The notes under the pieces were generated by a model that saw nothing but the letters and a program-made list of their open reading frames with translations, had not been told where the DNA came from and made no database searches. Shown here one piece after another: positions 43,359 through 50,542 of a stretch of DNA of 64,000 bases; within the stretch, counting starts at the first letter, position 1, and each line of letters begins with the position of its first letter. Location: the NCBI GenBank assembly GCA_902764415.1, contig CACWVU010000007.1, positions 1 to 64,000 of the forward strand, read 5' to 3'. This DNA is from an uncultured bacterium (GTDB lineage Bacteria > Verrucomicrobiota > Kiritimatiellia > RFP12 > UBA1067). The translations under genes were made by a program, and so were the position numbers.

Positions 43359-45644
43359 ATGGACGCAAGCGCGGCAGAACGCCTCCAGGACATGGCCTCG
43401 CGCATCCGCGAGATGCGCGAGATAATCGGCTACTCCGTCGAGCAGATGGCGGAGAAGACCGAGGTCTCCGTCGACGAGTACAAGGCCGTTGAGTCGGGCG
43501 CGGTCGACCCGACCTTCAACTTCCTCCACCAGTGCGCGATCGCCTTCGGCATCGACATCAACGCGCTTCTGAAGGGCCACTCGGCGCACCTCTCCGGCTA
43601 TGAGGTGACGCGCGCGGGGCAGGGCCCGCTCACCGCGCACGAGTCGCACATGGACATCCGCAACCAGGCGGCGATGTTCCAGAACCGGCTCGGCACGCCC
43701 TACTGGGTGACCTACAAGTACGACCCCGACCTCCTCGACAAGCCGATCTCCACCACGACCCACGCCGGACAGGAGTTCGACATCGTCCTCAAGGGCTCGA
43801 TGAAGATCCGCGTCGGCGAGCACGTCGAGGAGCTCAACGAGGGCGACTCGATCTACTACCGGTCCTCGACGCCGCACGGGATGATGGCGACGGACCCGAA
43901 CGGCGTCACCTTCCTCGCGATGGTGATGGCCGGCGAGGACGGCGACAGCCACCTCGGGCTCGAGACCGTGCGCCCGCGGCACTCCAAGGTGCCGCTCGTC
44001 GTCGACCGCTTCGTCGAGACGGAGGAGAGCGAATCGGGCCACCTCGAGCACGTCAGGTTCAAGAACACCGAGAACTTCAACTTCGCCTTCGACGTCATCG
44101 ACGCGATTGCGGCGAAGTACCCGGACAAGCTCGCGATGCTGCACGTGAGCGACCACTTCACCGAGCGCCGCTTCACCTTCCGCGAGATCAGCGACATCTC
44201 CAACCAGATGGCGAACTACTTCAAGTCGCTCGGCATCGGCAAGGGCGACAAGGTGCTCTTCGTGCTGAAGCGCCACTGGCAGTACTGGCCCGCCGCGCTC
44301 GCGCTCCACAAGGTTGGGGCGATCGTGATCCCCGCCGTGAGCCAGCTGCTCGTCCACGACCTCACCTACCGCTTCAAGGCGGCGGACGTGAAGGCGCTCG
44401 TCTGCACGGCGGACGGGGACGTCGCGCACCAGGCGGAGCTCGCCGAGGCGGAGCTCGCGAAGGAGGATCCCTCGCGGAAGCCGCTCCTCAGGATGATCGT
44501 CAACGGCGACCGCGAGGGCTGGCGCAGCTTCGACCGGGAGTACGTGGGCTTCTCGCGCGTCTACGGCAGGAGCCCCGACTCGCCCGGCGGCAAGGACCCG
44601 ATGCTCATGTTCTTCACCAGCGGCACGACCGGCTACCCGAAGATGGCTCTCCACAGCCACCTCTACGGCCTCGGCCACTTCGTGACCGCCAAGTACTGGC
44701 ACCAGGTGGAGCGAGACGGCCTCCACTTCACCATCTCCGAGACCGGCTGGGCGAAGGCGAGCTGGGGCAAGTTCTACGGGCAGTGGATGTGCGAGGGGGC
44801 GCTCTTCGTCTACGACTTCTCGCGCTTCCACGCGGAGGCGATCCTGCCGATGTTCGCGAAGTACGGCATCACCACCTTCTGCGCGCCGCCGACGATGTAC
44901 CGCATGCTCATCAAGGAGGACATCTCGAAGTACGACTTCTCGTCCGTCCGCCACGCGACGACCGCGGGCGAGGCGCTGAACCCCGAGGTGTTCACCCAGT
45001 TCAAGCGCGCGACGGGGCTTTCCATCTACGAGGGCTTCGGCCAGACCGAGACCACCTGCGCGCTGGGCACGCTCTTCGGCGACGAGATCAAGCCGGGCGC
45101 GATGGGCAAGCCGATCCCCGACTACGGCATCGACCTCGTGGACGCCGAGGGACACTCCGTCCCCGCCGGCGAGCACGGCGAGATCGTCGTGAGGACGCCG
45201 CGCTCCGATCCGCATCCCGGCATCTTCATCGGCTACTACAAGGACGAGGAGAAGACGGCGGACGCATGGCGCCACGGCTGCTACCACACCGGCGACGTGG
45301 CGTGGAAGGACGAGGACGGCTACTACCACTACGTCGGCCGCGCCGACGACGTCATCAAGTCCTCCGGCTACCGCATCGGCCCGTTCGAGATCGAGAACGT
45401 GATCATGGAGCTACCCTACGTCGTCGAGTGCGGCGTCAGCGCCGCGCCCGACCCGGTGCGCGGCCAGGTGGTCAAGGCGACGATCAAGCTCGTGAAGGGC
45501 AAGGAGGGGACCGAGGAGCTCAAGAAGGAGATCCAGGACTACGTGAAGACCCACACCGCGCCCTACAAGTACCCGCGCATCGTGGTCTTCCGCGACGAGC
45601 TCCCCAAGACCGTCTCCGGCAAGATCATGAGGAACATGCTGTGA
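43359..45644 (+). CDS. XRE-cupin-acyl/acetate:CoA ligase fusion
   Basis: A 761-residue three-part protein. Residues 1-70 are an XRE-type helix-turn-helix (IREMREIIGYSVEQMAEKT), and residues about 120-200 a cupin (HAGQEFDIVLKGSMKIRVG, SIYYRSSTPHGMMA). Residues about 220-761 are an ANL-superfamily ligase: FFTSGTTGYPKMALHS (P-loop, about 416), YEGFGQTET (about 558), YHTGDVAWKDEDGYYHYVGR (in parts, about 644) and PKTVSGKIMR with the catalytic Lys. It would activate an acid to acyl-CoA. The fused repressor-like half suggests self-regulation by substrate. The ATG at 43359 follows AGGTGG; a GTG at 43350 is possible. Confidence 0.85.
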   Translation: MDASAAERLQDMASRIREMREIIGYSVEQMAEKTEVSVDEYKAVESGAVDPTFNFLHQCAIAFGIDINALLKGHSAHLSGYEVTRAGQGPLTAHESHMDIRNQAAMFQNRLGTPYWVTYKYDPDLLDKPISTTTHAGQEFDIVLKGSMKIRVGEHVEELNEGDSIYYRSSTPHGMMATDPNGVTFLAMVMAGEDGDSHLGLETVRPRHSKVPLVVDRFVETEESESGHLEHVRFKNTENFNFAFDVIDAIAAKYPDKLAMLHVSDHFTERRFTFREISDISNQMANYFKSLGIGKGDKVLFVLKRHWQYWPAALALHKVGAIVIPAVSQLLVHDLTYRFKAADVKALVCTADGDVAHQAELAEAELAKEDPSRKPLLRMIVNGDREGWRSFDREYVGFSRVYGRSPDSPGGKDPMLMFFTSGTTGYPKMALHSHLYGLGHFVTAKYWHQVERDGLHFTISETGWAKASWGKFYGQWMCEGALFVYDFSRFHAEAILPMFAKYGITTFCAPPTMYRMLIKEDISKYDFSSVRHATTAGEALNPEVFTQFKRATGLSIYEGFGQTETTCALGTLFGDEIKPGAMGKPIPDYGIDLVDAEGHSVPAGEHGEIVVRTPRSDPHPGIFIGYYKDEEKTADAWRHGCYHTGDVAWKDEDGYYHYVGRADDVIKSSGYRIGPFEIENVIMELPYVVECGVSAAPDPVRGQVVKATIKLVKGKEGTEELKKEIQDYVKTHTAPYKYPRIVVFRDELPKTVSGKIMRNML

Positions 45645-46309
45645 TGAAGTTCGACATCCTGCCCTCGTTCCTCGCCGCGGACCTCGGCCATCTCGCCGAC
45701 GAGCTCCGGCGCGCGGAGGCGTCTGGCGCGGACGCCATCCACCTCGACATCATGGACCCGCACTTCGTGCCGAACATGTCCTTCGGTCCGTCGATCGTCG
45801 ACTTCTGCCGCAGGACCTGCCCGGGCTTCTACCGCAACGTCCACCTGATGATGTCCCGTCCCGACCTCTACCTCGAGAAGTTCGTCAAGGCCGGCGCCCA
45901 GACGGTCCAGATCCACGTCGAGGCCGACTGCGACCTCCATGTCGAGCTGAGGCGCATCCGCGCGCTCGGCGTCCGCGCGGCGGTCACGGTCAACCCCGAG
46001 ACGCCGGTCGAGCGCCTGCTGCCGTATCTGGACGAGGTGGACGAGGTGCTGGTGATGACCGTCCATCCCGGCTATGGCGGCCAGAAGTTCATCGCCGAAT
46101 GCCTGCCCAAGGTCTCGTGGCTCCGGGAGCGGCGCCCCGGCCTGGACATCATGATCGACGGCGGCGGCAACGCCGAGACGATCCCGCTCGCCGCGAAGGC
46201 GGGCGCGAACCGGTTCGTCGCCGGTTCCTATCTCTTCGCGCAGACGGACATGAAAGCGGCGGTCGACGACCTCCGGCGGCGGATCGCCGCGGCGGTGGCG
46301 TCGAAGTAG
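45644..46309 (+). CDS. rpe: ribulose-phosphate 3-epimerase-like protein
   Basis: A 221-residue TIM-barrel enzyme that interconverts ribulose-5-phosphate and xylulose-5-phosphate. ILPSFLAADL is at residues 4-13. The catalytic Asp is in HLDIMDPHFVPNMSFGP (about 34-50), the metal His in HLMM (about 67), VMTVHPGYGGQKF (about 136) carries another His and the phosphate loop, and MIDGGG (about 173) the second Asp. The start codon overlaps the previous stop (TGATG). All catalytic residues are present. Family paralogues acting on allulose-6-phosphate are an alternative. Confidence 0.92.
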   Translation: MKFDILPSFLAADLGHLADELRRAEASGADAIHLDIMDPHFVPNMSFGPSIVDFCRRTCPGFYRNVHLMMSRPDLYLEKFVKAGAQTVQIHVEADCDLHVELRRIRALGVRAAVTVNPETPVERLLPYLDEVDEVLVMTVHPGYGGQKFIAECLPKVSWLRERRPGLDIMIDGGGNAETIPLAAKAGANRFVAGSYLFAQTDMKAAVDDLRRRIAAAVASK

Positions 46310-46327
46310 CGGGAAAGGGAAGCGGAA

Positions 46328-46855
46328 ATGGGCAGAAGGATCCTTCTCGGCGTCACCGGTTCGATCGCGGCGTACAAGGCCGCGGAGCTGGTGCGCCTGT
46401 TCGTGAAGAACGGCGACGAGGTGCGCGTCGTGATGACGCCCGCCGCGACCAGGTTCGTCGCGCCGCTTACCTTCCAGACGCTTTCGAGGAACCCCGTCTA
46501 CGTCGAGGAGTTCGACCGTCCTGTCGAATGGCGGCCGGAGCATATCTCGCTCGCGGACTGCGACCTCGCGGTCGTAGCGCCGGCGAGCGCGAACACGATC
46601 GCGAAGCTGCGCCATGGCATCGCGGACAACCTCCTCACTTCCACGCTCCTCGCGACGCGCGCGCCGGTCGCGGTGGCGCCGGCGATGAACGACGGCATGT
46701 GGGAGAGCCCGGTCACGCAGGAGAACATCGCCGCCCTCGGCGCACGGGGCGTGAAGGTCCTCGTCCCCGGCACTGGAGAACTCGCCTGCGGCACGGTCGG
46801 CCTCGGCCGCATGGCCGAGCCGGCGGAGATCTTCGCCGCGCTCGCGGCGTCATGA
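46328..46855 (+). CDS. CoaC-like flavoprotein (phosphopantothenoylcysteine decarboxylase type)
   Basis: A 175-residue homo-oligomeric flavin-containing Cys decarboxylase-fold protein. LLGVTGSIAAYKAAELVR (residues 5-22) binds FMN, APASANTIAKLRHGIADNLL (in parts, about 76-95) and the PAMNDGMW (PxMNxxMW, about 119) motif are diagnostic of the CoaC half of Dfp. GELACGTVGLGRMAEP (about 150) contains the active-site Cys. The CoaB ligase half is absent, so coenzyme A synthesis would need a separate CoaB gene outside the window. It overlaps the TatD-like gene (ATGA). Confidence 0.88.
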   Translation: MGRRILLGVTGSIAAYKAAELVRLFVKNGDEVRVVMTPAATRFVAPLTFQTLSRNPVYVEEFDRPVEWRPEHISLADCDLAVVAPASANTIAKLRHGIADNLLTSTLLATRAPVAVAPAMNDGMWESPVTQENIAALGARGVKVLVPGTGELACGTVGLGRMAEPAEIFAALAAS

Positions 46856-47517
46856 CCGACGCCCACTGCCACTGCCGGACGGGCGCGGACCGGCACTTCG
46901 TCTGCGAGCCGTTCGGCGGCGAGCCCGGCGAAGGCGACATGGCGTTCTTCGGCGTCCACCCGTGGGCGTTCCTGGACGGAACCGCCGCGGAAGACGGCTG
47001 GCTCGGGCGCCTCAGGGCGCGGCTCGTCGCCAACCCCGCCGCTGGCGTGGGCGAGATCGGGCTTGACCGGCTCAAGGTGCGGACGATTCCGGACGCGATG
47101 CGCGAGGCGTTTCGCGCGCAGCTCGCGCTCGCGGCGGAACTGCGCCGCCCGGTCGTCCTGCACGGCGCGAAGTGCTGGGGCGAGGTGGTGAAGGCGGCGG
47201 CGGAGTTTTCGCCCGCGATTCCCGCGTTCGTCTTCCACGGATTTTCGCGGAGCGGCGGACTCCTGCCCGACATCTTCGCGCTCAACGGCTTCGTGTCCGT
47301 CGGCCCGGCGGTGCTCAACGACCACGCAGTCAACTACCGTGAGCTCGTGAAGGCAATTCCCGCCGACCACCTGCTCGCCGAGACCGACCGCACTTCTCCT
47401 GACGAAGTCGGCCCCGGCGTCGGCGAGATTGTCGCGGAGATTGCGCGCTTGCGCGGCGTCGCCGCGGACGCGCTCGCCGCGCAGCTCGACGCCAACGCGG
47501 CGCGGTTATTGGCATAA
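46852..47517 (+). CDS. TatD-family hydrolase
   Basis: A 221-residue metal-dependent hydrolase of the TatD branch (DNase-like). DAHCHC (residues 3-8) supplies the first metal HxH, VGEIGLDR (about 64) the Glu, VVLHGAK (about 101) and VFHGFSRS (about 126) further His residues, and LLAETDRT (about 173) the Asp. It is about 40 residues shorter than typical TatD and the loop between the first strands is reduced. Exact substrate is unclear. The start overlaps the CoaC-like stop (ATGA). Confidence 0.82.
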   Translation: MTDAHCHCRTGADRHFVCEPFGGEPGEGDMAFFGVHPWAFLDGTAAEDGWLGRLRARLVANPAAGVGEIGLDRLKVRTIPDAMREAFRAQLALAAELRRPVVLHGAKCWGEVVKAAAEFSPAIPAFVFHGFSRSGGLLPDIFALNGFVSVGPAVLNDHAVNYRELVKAIPADHLLAETDRTSPDEVGPGVGEIVAEIARLRGVAADALAAQLDANAARLLA

Positions 47518-47568
47518 TTACAATAATTACGAGAAATCTTGTTGGGGTGGTGGCGGAGAAGTTGGATA

Positions 47569-47577
47569 TGGTATAAT
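47569..47577 (+). promoter_or_regulatory. extended -10 promoter, leaderless
   Basis: TGG followed by TATAAT (47572-47577), six bases before the ATG of the 21-codon leader peptide. Confidence 0.65.
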
Positions 47578-47583
47578 TCGCGT

Positions 47584-47649
47584 ATGAAAACAACCAAAGA
47601 CGCGCTGATAGATGTCATAATGGTCTGGCTGGCGGAGGACTGGATATGA
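47584..47649 (+). CDS. 21-residue leaderless leader peptide coupled to a sigma factor
   Basis: A 21-codon frame beginning MKTTKDALIDVIMVW and ending LAEDWI. It starts six bases after a -10 box, so it is translated as a leaderless mRNA. Its TGA (47647-47649) overlaps the ATG of the sigma factor (ATGA), and the GGAGG ribosome site of the sigma gene (47634-47638) lies within it. Translation of the peptide should deliver ribosomes to the sigma start, so it may gate sigma synthesis. The peptide is amphipathic and acidic. Two Trp codons near the end could allow attenuation-like sensing, which is a guess. Confidence 0.5.
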   Translation: MKTTKDALIDVIMVWLAEDWI

Positions 47650-48251
47650 CGCCTGAGACTTCAACAACCCTGCTGCGCGATCTCGCTCAGGATTCACAGC
47701 ACGCGCGCTGGGCTGAGTTCGTAGCCCGGTACCGCCCGATGATGGATGCGTATATGCGTGAGCGCTTCCCGTTTGTCGAGGCCGATGACGCGATCCAGGA
47801 GACGCTGATAGCGCTCATCAAGACATTCCCGGTCTACAACTACTCGCCTGAGGAGACCGGCGCGTTCCACAACTACCTGACCGGCATCCTCCGCAACAAG
47901 GCGCTGTGCCAGATCGAGCGCGAACGCCGCCACAGTGCGAATTTGCGGGCGTATGCGGACGAGATGCGGAACGCCGCCAGCTCCGGGGCGTCGCCCAGAC
48001 TGGAGTCGTCACGCCGCGACATTTTCGAGATCGCGCTGCGGCAGCTCCTGGCGGACAAGTCCGTTCACGAGTTGACGCGCGAGGTGTTCCGCCGCGTGGC
48101 GGTCAACGGGGAGGATCCCGAAGAAGTAGCATCCGACATAGGGAAGACGCGCAACGCGGTGTACCAGATGAAGGATCGGATGATGACGCGGCTAAAGGGT
48201 TTCGTCGCGGCGCTGGAGAAGGTGGAGGCGGAGCAAAATGGACGGGGCTGA
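47646..48251 (+). CDS. ECF-like RNA polymerase sigma factor
   Basis: A 201-residue sigma-70-family protein of the extracytoplasmic-function type. Region 2 has DDAIQETLIALIKTFP (about 40-55) and LTGILRNKALCQIERERR (about 79). Region 4 is LTREVFRRVAVNGEDPEEVA followed by TRNAVYQMKDRMM (about 140-180), the DNA-binding helix-turn-helix. The Hanks-type kinase gene downstream overlaps it by 14 bases. Sigma/kinase pairs of this kind are common in planctomycetes and verrucomicrobia, where the kinase is thought to control the sigma. No anti-sigma gene is visible. Confidence 0.8.
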   Translation: MTPETSTTLLRDLAQDSQHARWAEFVARYRPMMDAYMRERFPFVEADDAIQETLIALIKTFPVYNYSPEETGAFHNYLTGILRNKALCQIERERRHSANLRAYADEMRNAASSGASPRLESSRRDIFEIALRQLLADKSVHELTREVFRRVAVNGEDPEEVASDIGKTRNAVYQMKDRMMTRLKGFVAALEKVEAEQNGRG

Positions 48252-49119
48252 TCCACTTGAGGATTTCCTTGTCTGCCACGAGCGGATACCCTCGTCGGCG
48301 AGCATCGCGCCCGGCGCGGAAACGTCCAAATGGCGCATCGTCGCCTTTCTCGGGCGCGGCGGCACCGCCGAGGTGTACCGTGCGGTCCACAAGTCGCTGC
48401 CGCTGCAGGCGGCGATGAAGATTCTGGTGCGCGGCGACGGATCGCGTCGCGAGCGCTTCAGGCGCGAGGCGGATCTGCTGTCGTGCCTGAAGAGCCCGGT
48501 GCTGCCGCGCATCTACGACTCTGGCGAGGTGGAGGGAAAGCCGTACATGGCGATGGAGCTCCTCGACCCGTGCGAACTGCCGCGCGGCGACAGGGCGGTC
48601 GCGGCGTTCCTGATTGCCGTAGCCGGCGGGGTCAAGGCTATCCACGACCTCGGCATAGTGCACCGCGACCTCAAGCCGCAGAACATAATGCGGCGAAAGG
48701 ACGGCTCTCCGGTCATCATCGACCTCGGACTCGCCAAGATGACCAATGCTTCGCAATGTCTGCCGCGGCCGAATACGCTTTCAATAGTGGACGGCAAGCA
48801 AGTCGGACTCGGCACCCCGAGCTATGCCGCGCCGGAGCAGTTCGGCGGCGGCGAGATCACCCCGGCGTCGGATATACACGCGCTTGGCAGGCTGGCCGAC
48901 GAGTGCTTCGGCGGAAGACCGCCGCGGACGTGGCGGCGCATCATCGAGCGCGCGACATCGTCGATCCCGGCGCTGCGCTACCAGTCCGTCGACGAGTTCG
49001 TCCGCGCCATTCGTCGGCGGAACCTGTGGCGAAACATAGGCAAGGCCGTGCTGATTATGTTTTTGGTCGGCTTGCTGGTCGATATTGTGATTGTCGCCGT
49101 GATCATCTGGCTGTTGTAG
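48238..49119 (+). CDS. membrane-anchored Hanks-type Ser/Thr kinase
   Basis: A 293-residue kinase. The glycine loop FLGRGGTAEVYRA (about 38-50), VAIK-like AAMKIL Lys (about 62), the catalytic loop HRDLKPQNIM (about 142) and the metal site DLGLAK (about 161, DLG in place of DFG) are present. GTPSYAAPEQF (about 191) is the activation-segment end. The kinase domain is shorter than usual in its C-lobe. A single C-terminal helix (about 268-293) ends the protein, so it has no extracellular sensor beyond a few residues and probably just docks at the membrane. It is co-translated with the sigma factor. Confidence 0.88.
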   Translation: MDGADPLEDFLVCHERIPSSASIAPGAETSKWRIVAFLGRGGTAEVYRAVHKSLPLQAAMKILVRGDGSRRERFRREADLLSCLKSPVLPRIYDSGEVEGKPYMAMELLDPCELPRGDRAVAAFLIAVAGGVKAIHDLGIVHRDLKPQNIMRRKDGSPVIIDLGLAKMTNASQCLPRPNTLSIVDGKQVGLGTPSYAAPEQFGGGEITPASDIHALGRLADECFGGRPPRTWRRIIERATSSIPALRYQSVDEFVRAIRRRNLWRNIGKAVLIMFLVGLLVDIVIVAVIIWLL

Positions 49120-49234
49120 CGACAATTTTCACGTTCCGCGTAAGATTTCCGGCGCGAGAACCGAATATGTAACGGGACCTGCGAAGGCCCTGTGCTGGAT
49201 GCGGCGCGGATGCCGCGGCGGCGCGTGTTGCCGG

Positions 49235-49270
49235 AAAATTCCGTCTGTGCCCAACGCAAACGGAATTTTT
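49235..49270 (+). terminator. intrinsic terminator abutting the next promoter
   Basis: A perfect 10-bp stem, AAAATTCCGT (49235-49244) and ACGGAATTTT (49260-49269), with a 15-base loop, leading into TTTTT and then TGG-TATAAT. It should end the sigma/kinase transcript just where the next one starts. Confidence 0.65.
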
Positions 49271-49278
49271 GGTATAAT
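49270..49278 (+). promoter_or_regulatory. extended -10 promoter of the membrane-protein island
   Basis: TGG followed by TATAAT (49273-49278). It is the only box of this type between 49120 and 59750, so it may serve the whole gene row that follows. Confidence 0.6.
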
Positions 49279-49284
49279 ACGCAG

Positions 49285-49490
49285 CGTCAAACGCATTCGT
49301 GCTTTGATCGGCTCAAGAGAAACCTGGAAAATTTCTTATGTACGAGTCGGCAAAGAGGGAATCCGCCTTTGGGCGCGTTTTCTTCGGCGTCTCGTACAGG
49401 GCTTTCCAGGGCCTCTCTTGAAACGCGGGAGAGAACAGCGCCCTCTTTCTTTGCCCGCAATCGGAACAAGGGCAAAAGGAAAAATGAGAG
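49285..49490 (+). ncRNA. candidate structured 5' leader
   Basis: About 205 untranslated bases with nested complementarity. GCAAAGAGGG (49350-49359) pairs with CCCTCTTT (49441-49448), and inside it CGCGTTT (49374-49380) pairs perfectly with AAACGCG (49421-49427), with smaller stems within. A CDS through this region has no usable start. The leader ends before AAAGGA and the ATG at 49491. It could be a regulatory leader; no known riboswitch is recognised. Confidence 0.4.
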
Positions 49491-50132
49491 ATGGAAAGTC
49501 GTACAAGTAAGGCATTCAAGAAATGGATGACCAACGAGGATATTCGGCGTTTTACCGGCAAAGACCCCTATGCGCAGGGGACAGCCGAAGATCGAGTTAC
49601 TGCGGTGAACAATGAACTTTGCCATTTTTCATTGACGAGCAGTGTGACCGTCTTTGATAAAGATGGACGAGTTGTGCCAGATTTGAAAGCATTTGTCGCT
49701 CATGTCAAAGCGATCAAGGACTATTTGGCGCGTGGGCACTATCACGCGAAGCGAAACAAGTACGGAGTTGAATATTTTGCTGATTTTCTGGAGTGGCTTT
49801 CAGGGCTTACAAGATTGAACACCTATGAGAAGGTTGTTTCGTATCTGGACGGCGAAGCCTTGCCTGACGAAACGTTGCCATGTGGAGATGTGTTCAAGGC
49901 GTTTCTTCTCAATAAATATGGGCGCATTACGGACAATGCTCGCTCCATCTGGAGTCGCGTACAGAGAGTTCTTCGCGCTACTCGGCACATGAATGTTCAA
50001 CCGACTGCGGATCAACTGCTCGCCATGATAGAGAGAATCGGTGACTATGTTGACAATCCCAGAAGTGCTTCTGATTGCCAAACAGCACTCAGGCATTATA
50101 TGCGGGCGTTGTACGGTCGCGACAGAATTTGA
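49491..50132 (+). CDS. unrecognised helical protein
   Basis: A 213-residue soluble, mostly alpha-helical protein with no recognised domain. There is no signal peptide or membrane helix. The middle (HAKRNKYGVEYFADFLEWLS) and later SIWSRVQRVLRATRHM segments are regular helices. Lower GC content than the upstream kinase gene marks the start of the island. An ATG 7 bases upstream yields only an 8-codon frame, so 49491 is used. A remote similarity to core-binding regions of recombinases crossed my mind but is unsupported. Confidence 0.6.
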   Translation: MESRTSKAFKKWMTNEDIRRFTGKDPYAQGTAEDRVTAVNNELCHFSLTSSVTVFDKDGRVVPDLKAFVAHVKAIKDYLARGHYHAKRNKYGVEYFADFLEWLSGLTRLNTYEKVVSYLDGEALPDETLPCGDVFKAFLLNKYGRITDNARSIWSRVQRVLRATRHMNVQPTADQLLAMIERIGDYVDNPRSASDCQTALRHYMRALYGRDRI

Positions 50133-50160
50133 TTATCGTAAAACAAACAAGGAGGAAGTC

Positions 50161-50523
50161 ATGGATAACGATACTCTACAGGGAAATGTAAGAGTTTATA
50201 CCACCCAACACAGTGAATTGGAGACAAAAAGTGAGATAAGAGGCGAAATTGAAAACGAGCCCAGCTTTATACTTGTGGATATAAACAAACCGTATCTGAT
50301 AAATAAATGTCAGATTGAATGCGTAGTTGGTGAGTGGGATAAGGATAAATCAAGATATGGCGTAAGAGTTTTCTTTGCCAGCGGTAATAGCGTCTGGTGC
50401 GAAGGTGCTGCTGGAAGATCCCTTCTTAAAGAACTTGCAGGTTATAGTCCATATCTAGAGTATGGATATACTGCACTGGGCGACGATGCGGTAAAAAAGT
50501 TCGATGAGGCTTCAAAACGCTAA
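50161..50523 (+). CDS. hypothetical small soluble protein
   Basis: A 120-residue protein without signal or membrane segment. Alternating strands (SFILVDINKPYLINKCQIEC, RYGVRVFFASGNSVWCEG) suggest a small beta-sheet fold with a final helix. AAGGAGGAAGTC precedes the ATG, a strong ribosome site. It is 28 bases behind the previous gene and 19 before the zinc-ribbon protein, so it is probably in the same operon. No function is recognised. Confidence 0.6.
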   Translation: MDNDTLQGNVRVYTTQHSELETKSEIRGEIENEPSFILVDINKPYLINKCQIECVVGEWDKDKSRYGVRVFFASGNSVWCEGAAGRSLLKELAGYSPYLEYGYTALGDDAVKKFDEASKR

Positions 50524-50542
50524 ACCTTAAAGGAGAACAATA

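Noticed and set aside
49199-49510. Open frame covering the leader of the island
   Set aside because: It spans the terminator and promoter, has no transcript before 49285, and its hairpins fit a leader better.
49491-50132. Tyrosine recombinase function for the first island gene
   Set aside because: There is helical content like a core-binding domain, but no Arg-His-Arg-Tyr catalytic set.
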